DNA from: Candidatus Omnitrophota bacterium
GTDB taxonomy: Bacteria; Hinthialibacterota; Hinthialibacteria; Hinthialibacterales; JAKPRU01
Assembly: GCA_029568995.1 (NCBI GenBank)
Contig: JAKPYU010000189.1
Coordinates: forward strand, 17,668 to 81,667
Length of the DNA: 64,000 bases
Direction: 5' to 3'
Shown: positions 43,129 through 52,025 of the stretch, in pieces
How positions within the stretch are numbered: the first letter of the stretch is position 1
Layout of the letters: the number at the start of each line of letters is the position of its first letter
Notes under the pieces: model-generated
The model's database searches: none
The model's input: only the letters and a program-made list of their open reading frames with translations
What the model was told of the DNA's origin: nothing
Position numbers and translations under genes: made by a program

Positions 43129-44166
43129 ATGAATCGCAGAACCACCATTAAAGACATCGCGGCCCAACTCGGCGTTTCCCATAGCACCGTGTCGCGGGCC
43201 TTGCGCGGCGACAAACGGATCTCCTCCACAATGATCGAGAATGTCCGCCGCGTGGCGGAAGAAATCGGATATCGCCCGAATATCCTGGCCTGCGGACTCG
43301 TCCATAATCGCACCAGCCTCATCGGTATCCTGACCAGCAATGTGCGGGGATCTTTCTTTGCGGATGTCATTGACGGCGCACAGTCCGTCCTCGACAAGCG
43401 GCGATACAGCATTCTTCTCTGCTGCTCACACAAGAATCCCGTCGCGGAACGTGCGCACCTGGAGATTCTGATCGACAAGCAGGTGGAGGGAATCATTCTT
43501 CTGCCGGTCACCAGCTGCGGAACCAATAGCCGCGTGATCCGCCAGGCACAGGATCTCCACATCCCCATCGTGATCGTCGGTACCCGCAAGAAGGACGTGG
43601 ATGCCCCCATGATCGGCACCGACAATGAGGAGGGCGGATATCTCGCCGCCAGGCATCTCATCGACTTGGGACACCGACGAATTGTTTATATCACCCCTTC
43701 GCGGGAAGATCTTCACTCCAAATGGCACCGCTTCGGTCTGGAGAATGCTCAACGGTATCGGGGATTTCTGCGTGCTATGACGGATTGCCGTCTGGGTGCG
43801 GAGGCCACTACCCTCGAAATTGACCCCGAACTCCAGGATATGAATCCCCTTCGGGATATGCTGAAGAAAAAATTTCCGCCGACCGCGTTCTTCGCTTATT
43901 CCGATCAGCTCGCCATTTCCGCGATGCAGGCCTCCCTGTCCTGGGGATACCGGGTGCCGACAGATCTTTCCTTTGTCGGATTTGATGACATTGACTTCGC
44001 CTCGCTGGTTTACCCGCCGCTGACCTCGATTGCGCAACCCAAGGTGGATATGGGACGCTTCGCCGCAAAAAAAATCCTCAACCAGATCGAAGGATTGCCG
44101 GAGGATGATTTATCCTGCACCCCGGAACTTCGTAAACGGGATTCCAGCGGCCCGGCCCCGAAATGA
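43129..44166 (+). CDS. LacI-family transcriptional regulator
   Basis: The protein has 345 residues. The helix-turn-helix and hinge read TIKDIAAQLGVSHSTVSRAL and ENVRRVAEEIGYRPN at residues 6-60. The periplasmic-binding-protein-like domain has LIGILTSNVRGSFFADVIDG, IPIVIVGTR, DNEEGGYLAARHLIDLGH and LSFVGFDDIDFASLVYPPLT, all usual for sugar-responsive members. The effector is probably a sugar. Two similar operators flank its divergent promoter region. The DUF4434 tandem gene overlaps its stop region and is likely co-transcribed. Confidence 0.93.
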   Translation: MNRRTTIKDIAAQLGVSHSTVSRALRGDKRISSTMIENVRRVAEEIGYRPNILACGLVHNRTSLIGILTSNVRGSFFADVIDGAQSVLDKRRYSILLCCSHKNPVAERAHLEILIDKQVEGIILLPVTSCGTNSRVIRQAQDLHIPIVIVGTRKKDVDAPMIGTDNEEGGYLAARHLIDLGHRRIVYITPSREDLHSKWHRFGLENAQRYRGFLRAMTDCRLGAEATTLEIDPELQDMNPLRDMLKKKFPPTAFFAYSDQLAISAMQASLSWGYRVPTDLSFVGFDDIDFASLVYPPLTSIAQPKVDMGRFAAKKILNQIEGLPEDDLSCTPELRKRDSSGPAPK

Positions 44167-44177
44167 AAGGTGTCGTT

Positions 44178-46196
44178 ATGGATGCTCACCGCCACTCACG
44201 CCAGAATCTGCTGACCGGAATACTGATCGGATTATTGGGTTTATTCTCTTCTGTGCCGACAGGATTCGCCATGAAGAATAACTTTTCTCCTCCTTTTCCC
44301 AACCGCAAGATCGGGCTGTCGGTGGCTCTCCTGGAGACCGGATCTGCCCCGACGGTCTTTACCTCATCCACGGACTGCGCCTCCCAGCTGAACCAGCTCA
44401 AGACGCTGGGAGTCCCGGCCCTCCTGGTCAATGCAGGACGCCCGTTCGCGGCGGTGAGCCTGCAATCCGAGGACCCCCTTTCGCAGATATTCAATGCCGC
44501 CGAATCCCTGGAGATCCTCATTATGTTGCCGAGAGAGGAACCGGATTGGCTTTCCCTGGACGGCGACGGTCTTGAAAAGACCCGTGCCGCAATGCTCCGC
44601 TATGCCGAGGAGATTCACTCACGGTTCGGCACGAAAAGCGCCTTTGCAGGATGGGTAATCCCTTGCGAGATCCCCGATGGACGGTTGGCGGATGAGACAG
44701 AACGGACACGCCTGGCGGAGTTCTATGCTTCACTGGTCTCCGCGCTGAAGGGTCTCGATTCGACCCGCGTCATCGCCGGTCTCGGTCGCATGTCTTTCGA
44801 GAATGACACCCCGGCAGTCAAAGAAAATTGGGCCGGTTTCCTGGAAATCGCCAAACTCGATATCCTCATTCTGCGAGGCGTATCGGAGACTGTTCATCCG
44901 AAAGTCAACGAACACCTGTGGGCGGTCACCCGTGCCGCCGATGAGCAATCCGTGCGCATGTGGGCAACCGTGGAGACCTTCTCAAAGGATGGCGAATCCA
45001 TCGCACCGGCCGAATTCGGGCTTGTCGAACGTCAACTCACATTTCTCAGAAAATATGCCGAACACCTCGTCGCCTTTCCTGCCACGCAATATCTTCTGCC
45101 CGATACCGCCGATTCCACGTCGAAAGAAAACGCGCAGCGGCTGTATCAGGATTACCAGAACTGGTATCGGCAGCAGAGCACAAGTTTCTCTTATTTGACA
45201 CCGATCATGCCGCCCGTCCCGTCCGAACCGCCTTCCAGGACGATACAGGGCAGTTTCGCTCAGATCATCGGCGCGGCGCAGTATTATGCCGATCCGGTCT
45301 ATGTCGGCAGAGAGCTGGACCACATGAAAGCTGTCGGAATTGAACTGATCATTCCCGATTCCACCTTCAAGGACAAAGCCTATTATCCGTCGCAGATCAT
45401 CACCGGACGTGAAGCGGAGGGAGATGCGCTTGGCACAATTCTGGATGAAGCCGGAAAGCGGGGAATGCAGATGTTTCTTTCCCTGCCGCACTACGATTAC
45501 TCCTGGGTATGGACATTCAACTCGGATACGGATGCTTTTGTGCAGAAGGTCGAACCGGTTATTGAGGAGCTGCATGGTCTCTACGGGGATCGTCCGGCCT
45601 TCGCGGGATGGTATATCCCGTATGAATTGTGCGATGCGTTTCTGGGGGATTCCTCACATCGAAAGCGGATTGCCGGTGCCTTTCATCGGATGGCGGAGAT
45701 CTGTCATCGGCTCGCCCCCGGAAAGCCGGTCCTGATCTCGCCCTATTTCACGACATATCTGACGGATGAGTCTTTCACCACCATCTGGGAAGAAGTCATC
45801 TCTCTCAGTGGCGTGGATATCGTCGCCATGCAGGACAGCGTGGGGGCACTGAACGTCTCCGGCACGGAGACGCTTAGGATTCAGTGTCTGCCGCATTATG
45901 TTCTTATGATCTCCGGAATCTGTTCGCGAAGCAATGTCGCATTCTGGTGGAACGTTGAAACCTTCCGGCAAACCCATGGGAATCCGATTGACCAGGAAAA
46001 CTGGGGCGCAACCACCGCTGACTTCGAGCGAGTCAAATTCCAGGTCCTCTTTGCGGCACAACATGCAACCAAGTTGATTCAGTTCGATTTCCCTCACTAT
46101 TTCAGCCCGGTCTATGCCAACTCCTCCATTGCCCAGCGCAATCGACCGTTTTATGACGCTTACAAGAGCTGGTTCGAATCCCTCCAATCTCCATAA
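44178..46196 (+). CDS. Tandem DUF4434-like double TIM-barrel protein
   Basis: The protein has 672 residues from the ATG at 44178, with AAAGGTG upstream; an ATG at 44163 overlaps the LacI stop. A signal or anchor segment (LLTGILIGLLGLFSSVPTGFA) comes first. Two barrels follow. The N-terminal one (about 35-345) has FAGWVIPCEIPDGRL and MWATVETFSKDG. The C-terminal one (about 355-670) has FAGWYIPYELCDAF, IVAMQDSVGALN and FWWNVETFRQTHG. The second retains the acidic WYIPYEL motif of the single-barrel DUF4434 protein at 38987-40174; in the first it has changed to WVIPCEI. It is a likely exported glycosidase with one degenerate barrel. Confidence 0.78.
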   Translation: MDAHRHSRQNLLTGILIGLLGLFSSVPTGFAMKNNFSPPFPNRKIGLSVALLETGSAPTVFTSSTDCASQLNQLKTLGVPALLVNAGRPFAAVSLQSEDPLSQIFNAAESLEILIMLPREEPDWLSLDGDGLEKTRAAMLRYAEEIHSRFGTKSAFAGWVIPCEIPDGRLADETERTRLAEFYASLVSALKGLDSTRVIAGLGRMSFENDTPAVKENWAGFLEIAKLDILILRGVSETVHPKVNEHLWAVTRAADEQSVRMWATVETFSKDGESIAPAEFGLVERQLTFLRKYAEHLVAFPATQYLLPDTADSTSKENAQRLYQDYQNWYRQQSTSFSYLTPIMPPVPSEPPSRTIQGSFAQIIGAAQYYADPVYVGRELDHMKAVGIELIIPDSTFKDKAYYPSQIITGREAEGDALGTILDEAGKRGMQMFLSLPHYDYSWVWTFNSDTDAFVQKVEPVIEELHGLYGDRPAFAGWYIPYELCDAFLGDSSHRKRIAGAFHRMAEICHRLAPGKPVLISPYFTTYLTDESFTTIWEEVISLSGVDIVAMQDSVGALNVSGTETLRIQCLPHYVLMISGICSRSNVAFWWNVETFRQTHGNPIDQENWGATTADFERVKFQVLFAAQHATKLIQFDFPHYFSPVYANSSIAQRNRPFYDAYKSWFESLQSP

Positions 46197-46312
46197 GGTA
46201 CGCGGAAGCCAACCACCGCAGCGCCATCTGACCATCTCGCCGCCGGTTGACATTCCGAGTCCGCTGGCGCATCGCCGAATGAGGATTTTGGCGTTTGGGA
46301 ATTGGATTGACG

Positions 46313-47611
46313 TTATTCTGTGAAAGGAATGAGATTTCCCGTTTCATCGAACACCATTTCTTGAAGCTCATTCACCTGAGTGACATTAGGATGATCTTTG
46401 ACTTCCGGCAGCAGGGATTCAGAGACGAAGATGTTGGATAGGCTCAGCGTATCGCGGATTCGAAGAAGTCGCGCGTTTTCAGGCTTCACCAGGGATCCAA
46501 GCGATACGAGAGCATTTTGAATGGTTTCCTGGTCCGTGTCAAAATAAATGGGAATATGAAAGCCCATCAAGTTCCTGCATGCAGTCGCGTTGGCGTAAGA
46601 TGTTTTCCGGTCGATCTTGTTGACGAGGCGGCTCACACAGAGGTCCGCCCATCCAAGGCCTGTGCAGTTCCCGTCTGTCTCTTCCGTAAGATCCAACGCG
46701 ACGATCCGAGTGATATCGGGTTTATCCTGGCGGCGAGTATTGATCGTACCCCTCCGACCGATAATTTTCGGGTCCATACCGGATCCGCTGATGTTCTTTC
46801 CGATCCGATCCACGATCAGAATGTCCGCACTGTCGACCGGTAGAGACGGCATCAATCTTCTGGCTTCGCGCAATAACTCGACCTCGCGCTTTTCGAATTG
46901 CGACGCCTCAATGACTTCGACCCTGGCGGTTTCGTGATAGGCATTTTCCAGGATGGCTACCCCTCCCAGAATCTTCCCGGTCTCCAATTTTTTCCTGGCT
47001 ACGGAACGGATGACATACTCGTATCGAAAGAGTGAAGAGCGGCTGTGGCAGGCGGATGCACCCTCATTTTTACCCATCCCGATTGTGATCATCTTGTGCA
47101 GTCCGCTTTCGATTTCCCCGTCAAAATCGGCGTGCCGGGTCACGCGATTAACCAGGATGACGCCATCGGAGTTGTAAGCGTTTTTGTCGAAAAAGACCGG
47201 AATGTCGTCTTCCGTCGACTCCAGCTGCACGGTCTCCATCGACGAATGAATCGGGACTCCCATGCTGTCCTCCGTGATGCCGTATCCGGCCAGGACCTTC
47301 AATTGTCCTTCCGCCGTGCCGCCTCCATGTGAACCCATGGCCGGAAAGAGGAACGGTTTTGCGCCAATCGATTGCAGCGCCTCAACGGTGACCCTGGTGA
47401 TTTCTGCGATACGGGCTATCCCCCGGCTGCCGACACCGACAGCGATGTGTTTATCCTGGAGCTTCTCGAGTGGGATGAGTCCACTTTTGAGCGGTTCTGC
47501 GATCGCGACCTCCAGGGATTCGACTCGGGGACGGGGAAAAGTCTGTTCGACTAATGCAACGCGAGGAAATCTCATCGTTCGATCTTTTTCTGTATCCGGT
47601 ATGTCATGCAT
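46313..47611 (-). CDS. LarA-like (DUF2088) protein, lactate-racemase-related
   Basis: The protein has 432 residues; no ribosome-binding site favours the ATG at 47611 over that at 47575. It fits the Lar_N family: GSRGIARIAEITRVTVEALQ, PAMGSHGGGTAEGQ, and RHADFDGEIESGLHKMITIG with GMGKNEGASACHSR carrying the His and Lys residues that in LarA bind the nickel-pincer cofactor. LarA relatives racemise or epimerise 2-hydroxyacids, including sugar acids. A role on an aldonate or uronate would suit the pectin-degrading context, but this is inference. An Nramp-like transporter gene is about 60 bases upstream in the same direction. Confidence 0.78.
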   Translation of the reverse strand: MHDIPDTEKDRTMRFPRVALVEQTFPRPRVESLEVAIAEPLKSGLIPLEKLQDKHIAVGVGSRGIARIAEITRVTVEALQSIGAKPFLFPAMGSHGGGTAEGQLKVLAGYGITEDSMGVPIHSSMETVQLESTEDDIPVFFDKNAYNSDGVILVNRVTRHADFDGEIESGLHKMITIGMGKNEGASACHSRSSLFRYEYVIRSVARKKLETGKILGGVAILENAYHETARVEVIEASQFEKREVELLREARRLMPSLPVDSADILIVDRIGKNISGSGMDPKIIGRRGTINTRRQDKPDITRIVALDLTEETDGNCTGLGWADLCVSRLVNKIDRKTSYANATACRNLMGFHIPIYFDTDQETIQNALVSLGSLVKPENARLLRIRDTLSLSNIFVSESLLPEVKDHPNVTQVNELQEMVFDETGNLIPFTE

Positions 47612-47669
47612 CGTAGTTCAGTTTAACGGTATTGTCTTCACGGATGAAGGATGATTCTTCGGATAATCC

Positions 47670-48998
47670 CTAAAGCAATGATCCCAACGCCAGGATGCAA
47701 AACGACACAAATCCGACCCACAACGCAATGTCATACCCTGGAGAGGGTCTCAATTGAGGGATCGTCTGGCGATAACGGTATTGGAGCGCTTGATAGGCGA
47801 CAACCGTGAGGAACAGGGAATTGGCGATTCCCCACAAGACGATGAGAAAAAGCGGCATCTCGATAAATAAATAGGAAATGCCCCAGATCACGGGATTGGC
47901 CCATGCCAGTATCGCGATCGATTTTCGCCGATGCGAATCGTTATTCGGATCGATCCATCGTAAGATTCCAAAGAGGTCGGTCCAGATACGGGTTGCGCCT
48001 GCGGTTGCACCGAAAAGAGTCGAAAACAGGACGAAAAAAGCGCATACCATAAAGATGTCTTTCGACCACTCGCCCAATACTTTTGTGAAAATATCGGATA
48101 GTTGGATGATCAACTCGTTCCCGTCGGCTATCTCCGATTGAGGCTTCAGAACAGCGGCACCCAGGATGTAAAACGAGCAGGTGGTTGTGGTGTAGATGAC
48201 CAGGGAGATGAATGCGTCGATCTTCATCACCCGAATCCAGCCCCTCGTTCTGCGTGTCCATTCAGGCGAGTCATCCCGTGGCCCGGTCCATGCCGCATAG
48301 CCTTTCTCCAAACACCAATAGGGATACACAAAGATCTCCGCCGCTCCCATACCGGTAATGCCGAAAAGGCCCAGCGCCAGCACAAACGTTTCCGATGACA
48401 GGTGAAAACTGAAACCGCCGGCTAAATCACTCATCGTAAAAGCGTACGATGTTCGCTGCAACGCCAATACGCAGTAAAGAATGGCTAACGCGAATACGAA
48501 ATTAAACGCGGCGGCGATCCATTCAACCGGACCATATCTCCCATGAGAGAGCAACAGGGGAATGACGACAACAAGCAGGCCGACACCGGCGATCGTTGGA
48601 ATGGAAAAAGCGTACGAAAGTACTTGCGCAGTTCCGCCGACCAGTCCACCAAAGCCCAACAACTGGGTCGCCCAGAAAAATGTCGCCACATAATTTGACC
48701 AATGGAGTTTTCCCTCGGGTTGACCAAAGTTCCAGGCTTGGAAAGTGGGACGTCCATAACAAATGCAATGGCGTCCGTATTCCAGTTGCATCACGACCTT
48801 GATCCCGCAAGAGAAGATAATGAACCACAACAGAACGTATCCGGCTTTAGCGCCCAACGCCGTTGTGACGATCAGTTCTCCGGAACCGACCAATGCTGCG
48901 CTCAAAATGAATCCGGGGCCGATATAGCGCAACGAAGACCAAAAACCTTGAGGTGGCTCTCGCACGCTTCCTTTTTGACGCTCCGGGCCGTCGGACAT
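47670..48998 (-). CDS. Nramp-related membrane transporter without the DPGN motif
   Basis: The protein has 442 residues with about eleven membrane helices; GGAGGAG lies upstream of the ATG. The fold opening LRYIGPGFILSAALVGSGEL is that of Nramp metal transporters. The metal-binding DPGN of helix 1 is replaced by GSGE, and the M-P-H segment of helix 6 reads GITGMGAAEI. It therefore belongs to a divergent Nramp-related group whose substrate may not be Mn2+ or Fe2+. It lies before the LarA-like gene, so transport of a cofactor metal or of the organic substrate of that enzyme is possible. Confidence 0.8.
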   Translation of the reverse strand: MSDGPERQKGSVREPPQGFWSSLRYIGPGFILSAALVGSGELIVTTALGAKAGYVLLWFIIFSCGIKVVMQLEYGRHCICYGRPTFQAWNFGQPEGKLHWSNYVATFFWATQLLGFGGLVGGTAQVLSYAFSIPTIAGVGLLVVVIPLLLSHGRYGPVEWIAAAFNFVFALAILYCVLALQRTSYAFTMSDLAGGFSFHLSSETFVLALGLFGITGMGAAEIFVYPYWCLEKGYAAWTGPRDDSPEWTRRTRGWIRVMKIDAFISLVIYTTTTCSFYILGAAVLKPQSEIADGNELIIQLSDIFTKVLGEWSKDIFMVCAFFVLFSTLFGATAGATRIWTDLFGILRWIDPNNDSHRRKSIAILAWANPVIWGISYLFIEMPLFLIVLWGIANSLFLTVVAYQALQYRYRQTIPQLRPSPGYDIALWVGFVSFCILALGSLL

Positions 48999-49180
48999 TG
49001 ATTGCTTTACTCTCCTCCGGATGCTGCGATCCGGGAAATGTCCCGGCCTTGGAGATCCGTTTTCGGATTTCGCGAATTGTACATAGATTCACATAAGGCG
49101 TCAATCGCCGTTGGAATCGCCGTTGGAATCGATTTCTCGACCCCAATTCAGAGCACACCGCAATAGAGTGATGATCCTGG

Positions 49181-50839
49181 TCAGAAGGTACTGCACTGGA
49201 TCTTGATTCTTCTCGTCTTTGCGCCTTCATAAAGAACGGGCGCCTTGGCTTTTCGCAGGTCGCTGGCCACTACGGATATGTCATCCGAGCCGTCGCCCCG
49301 AACCTCCAGGAACACCTGTGTGCCCGGCTCTGCCTGTGTCCCCTTAATGAGAGCGTCCCGGACGTTCAAGAACTGCAGCAAAGAGGCCCTGCCCGGGCAG
49401 GGCCTGGCCCGCAAGGCATCGATCCTCAGACCGCTCAGGTCTTCGCATGTCACGGCATGGCTTGGAATGCCGGGCTTCGCTCCGTCGGGCAGCCCCTTCT
49501 CCTCTTTCCAGGCCAGTTTCAGCGACCGACGCTCCGCTTTGGGGGGAACCCACCAGTAGGAGTCGGCGAAGGTAAGGCCCACATTGGACAGAACGAGACC
49601 GGCGACGTGCCGGCAGTACAATCCATACGCGGGCAGTCCTCCATACATATCGGAGCAGGGAAAGTCTCCGGGAAGCTCCGGTACCTCGCCGTCAGCCCGG
49701 CAGACTGTGTCGTTGCCAGCGTAGCGGATACACACGTTCGAGAGCGTGATGCCCTCGACGCATTTCTCCGGGATGCCCGTGATGGAACTCGTAAGACTCG
49801 CCTCGGTCGCCTCAATGTTTTCGATCGATATGTTCCGCAGTGAACCGGGGACACGCTCCTTCATGTCTCGGCCCCGGTTCCCCAGGCGAAGATACACGGG
49901 TGCTCGCACCCGATACATCGTCAGGTTCGATGCAACGATGCCCTGAACGTGGGCACCATCCACGGATACGACAGAGACCCCTCCCCATGCCGGACGATGG
50001 CCGTCAAGCCCCGACATCACACAGTTGCTGACAGCGACGTTCCTTATGTCGCCCCCTGTTTCACTTCCGATACGGAAGCAATAGCATTCCGTCCCCAGGA
50101 AACAGTTCGTAACGGTGATGTTCTCGCACGACCGCTTCTCTCCCAGAGAGAAACTCGATTTCACGGCGATGGCGTCGTCCTCCGTCTCGATATGGCAGTT
50201 TGCGATGCGGACATGGTGACAGCAGTCGGGATCTATGCCATCTTTTGGGTTCTCCCGAATTGTGACTCCATCGATGTTCACATAATCCGTGCCGAGCATG
50301 CTGATGGCATAGTTGGTCGCGTGCTTGATCGTGATCCCCCTGATCTCAACATGTCGGCATCGCACCAGCGCAATGCACTTGGGACCGTGCTGCCTGTCCC
50401 GGTTCATGTCCAGGATGCCTTCGCCAAGAACTGCAACATGTTCCACGTCGCGTCCACAGAGCAGTGCATATCGAAAACAGGATGTCTCCTCATCTGCGTC
50501 GCTTTTGAATTCGGGAGACTCCGGACCGAAATCGCTCTGCTCGGGACTGGCCTTGAGCACAGCCCCCGCGTCGAGGAACAGAGACACACGGCTTGTGAGG
50601 TGAAGACTGCCGCACAGATAAGTTCCCGCCGAAAAGCGAACCATTCCTCCACCCATGGCGGCGCAGGAGTCGATAGCTGCCTGCACGGCCGCAGTATCGT
50701 TGTGGGTCCCGTCCCCTTGTGCCCCGAAATCCCTTACGCTGTGCGCCCCGCTGCCGAACAAGTCCGCAGTCGTTGCACTCGCCATGGCCACGAACAGCAC
50801 GATGACGGGAGAAACGTACCGGTGAGGGACAATCCACAT
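49181..50839 (-). CDS. Secreted GH28-family (polygalacturonase-like) protein
   Basis: The protein has 552 residues. It has a signal peptide (VIVLFVAMASATTADL) and AGGAG upstream. The right-handed beta-helix starts HSVRDFGAQGDGTHNDTAAV, a very typical GH28/pectate-lyase opening, with GGGMVRFSAGTYLCGSLHL next. The catalytic region reads NPKDGIDPDCCHHVRIANCH and ETEDDAIAVKS, giving the conserved Asp residues, then FRIGSETGGD. GH28 enzymes hydrolyse galacturonans or rhamnogalacturonans. The long C-terminal region (about 400-552) is unusual and may be a second sheet domain. It fits with the PcRGLX-like lyase at 28289 as a pectin-degrading set. Confidence 0.85.
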   Translation of the reverse strand: MWIVPHRYVSPVIVLFVAMASATTADLFGSGAHSVRDFGAQGDGTHNDTAAVQAAIDSCAAMGGGMVRFSAGTYLCGSLHLTSRVSLFLDAGAVLKASPEQSDFGPESPEFKSDADEETSCFRYALLCGRDVEHVAVLGEGILDMNRDRQHGPKCIALVRCRHVEIRGITIKHATNYAISMLGTDYVNIDGVTIRENPKDGIDPDCCHHVRIANCHIETEDDAIAVKSSFSLGEKRSCENITVTNCFLGTECYCFRIGSETGGDIRNVAVSNCVMSGLDGHRPAWGGVSVVSVDGAHVQGIVASNLTMYRVRAPVYLRLGNRGRDMKERVPGSLRNISIENIEATEASLTSSITGIPEKCVEGITLSNVCIRYAGNDTVCRADGEVPELPGDFPCSDMYGGLPAYGLYCRHVAGLVLSNVGLTFADSYWWVPPKAERRSLKLAWKEEKGLPDGAKPGIPSHAVTCEDLSGLRIDALRARPCPGRASLLQFLNVRDALIKGTQAEPGTQVFLEVRGDGSDDISVVASDLRKAKAPVLYEGAKTRRIKIQCSTF

Positions 50840-51139
50840 CTTTCCATACTCCTGTCAAGTAATAGTACGGCTTGTTTCGCCAGAATAGAAGCGCTAAACC
50901 GCCGGGACACATCTGATTGTCTTGATTTTAAACGGGCCGGAGGATGTTGTAATAGTGTTGTTCGTTACCTGAATTACCTGACCGGGCTTCCCCGGCAGAT
51001 CAACTTCTTCCGCAGCCGTGACACGGGGCCGTTCTTCATGGTTCTTTTCGCAAAGGCTTCGGATTGGAGATCTCCATCGGCACGGAATGCAATTTCGCCC
51101 GACACCCCAAGGAAGGATTCTCAATTCTCCTCCTCTTCC

Positions 51140-51237
51140 CCGTCCACCCTGTCCACTCCATCCACTCACCCCACACTTCTGCCAACCCTATCCCCCCCTT
51201 TTCCTTCTTCAATTCCTAATTCTTAATTTTTAATTCT
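51140..51237. repeat. Composite nonamer plus heptamer repeat array
   Basis: Nonamers CCGTCCACC, CTGTCCACT and CCATCCACT run at 51140-51166. After about 40 pyrimidine-rich bases, heptamers CAATTCC, TAATTCT, TAATTTT and TAATTCT run at 51210-51237. Order and units match the array at 28142-28213. Confidence 0.78.
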
Positions 51238-51335
51238 CTTCCCGCCTGCGCATTTCTTGCGCAGGGACTCTCTCTCTCCTGCGAAATTATTTCTCATCTC
51301 CGTGCAAATGCTTTGATTTTCCGCCGTTTTTTCGC

Positions 51336-51352
51336 TTGGTATGTTTTGTGCT
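51336..51352 (+). promoter_or_regulatory. Possible sigma-54 promoter of the secretion operon
   Basis: TTGGTAT-GTTTT-GTGCT has GG (51338-51339) and GC (51350-51351) with ten bases between and fits the degenerate TGGYRYR form of the -24 box. The -12 box is GTGC, as in the stronger promoter at 15229. It lies about 70 bases before the first gene. Confidence 0.45.
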
Positions 51353-51418
51353 TTTAGAGCATGTCGCCAAGTCAAATCGTGGATGGCATTTCAAAAAAAA
51401 ACACAGGAGGTACGGTTC

Positions 51419-52003
51419 ATGTCTCGAAAGATATCTACGGTTGGCATCGTAACATTGGGTCTCTTGGTGATTGGTGGAAGCCTGGTGTGTATGGCGCAGG
51501 ATCGCGGGCGAAGGGGTGGCGGCGATCCCGAACAAATGCGCCAGATGGTCATGCAGCAGATGAAAGAGCGCCTCAGCGCAACCGATGACGAATGGACGGT
51601 CATGGAACCTCTGATCGTCAAAGTCTGGGATCTGCAGCGGGAATCGCGCTCAGGCGGTATGGGGCCGGGATTCTTCCGTCCATCCGGAGGACCGGGCGGC
51701 GAAGGTCGGCAGGGAAGGACAGGAGAGAATCGCTCCACGGCGCAAAGCGCCGACCGAGAAGGTGGTCCCGGTGGGGAGCGTCCGGTTGGATTCCGCGCGG
51801 AACAGAGCGCCGAATCCCAGGCTCTTCAGGAAGTTCTCGATTCTTCCACCTCTTCGGCGGAAGAGATTCAGGGGAAACTGACGGCATTCCGCGACGCTCG
51901 CAAGAAGAAAGAGGCCGAATTACAGACGGCCCGCGAGGAATTGCGCAAAGTCCTCACGGTTCGACAGGAAGCCATTCTGGTTCTCCTGGGAACATTGGAC
52001 TGA
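51419..52003 (+). CDS. Exported Gly/Arg- and Met-rich hypothetical protein, Spy-like
   Basis: The protein has 194 residues; AGGAGGT stands before the ATG. The signal peptide (ISTVGIVTLGLLVIGGSLVCMA) is clear. Two helical parts, QMRQMVMQQMKERLSATDDEW and the Lys/Glu-rich last 50 residues (FRDARKKKEAELQTAREELRK), flank a Gly-rich disordered middle. Heptad-like helices with repeated Met/Gln recall periplasmic Spy/CpxP-type chaperones, but the match is weak. It begins the type II secretion operon, 23 bases before gspE, so it may help exported proteins in the periplasm. Confidence 0.6.
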   Translation: MSRKISTVGIVTLGLLVIGGSLVCMAQDRGRRGGGDPEQMRQMVMQQMKERLSATDDEWTVMEPLIVKVWDLQRESRSGGMGPGFFRPSGGPGGEGRQGRTGENRSTAQSADREGGPGGERPVGFRAEQSAESQALQEVLDSSTSSAEEIQGKLTAFRDARKKKEAELQTAREELRKVLTVRQEAILVLLGTLD

Positions 52004-52025
52004 TTCATCGTACCAAGGTCCTCCC

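Larger units (their letters stand above)
50840..51418. other. Intergenic region before the type II secretion operon
   Basis: This stretch of about 580 bases between divergent genes has no convincing gene. Its second half holds a nonamer and a heptamer repeat array (51140-51237) and a possible sigma-54 promoter (51336-51352). The first 300 bases show nothing I can name. Confidence 0.6.
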
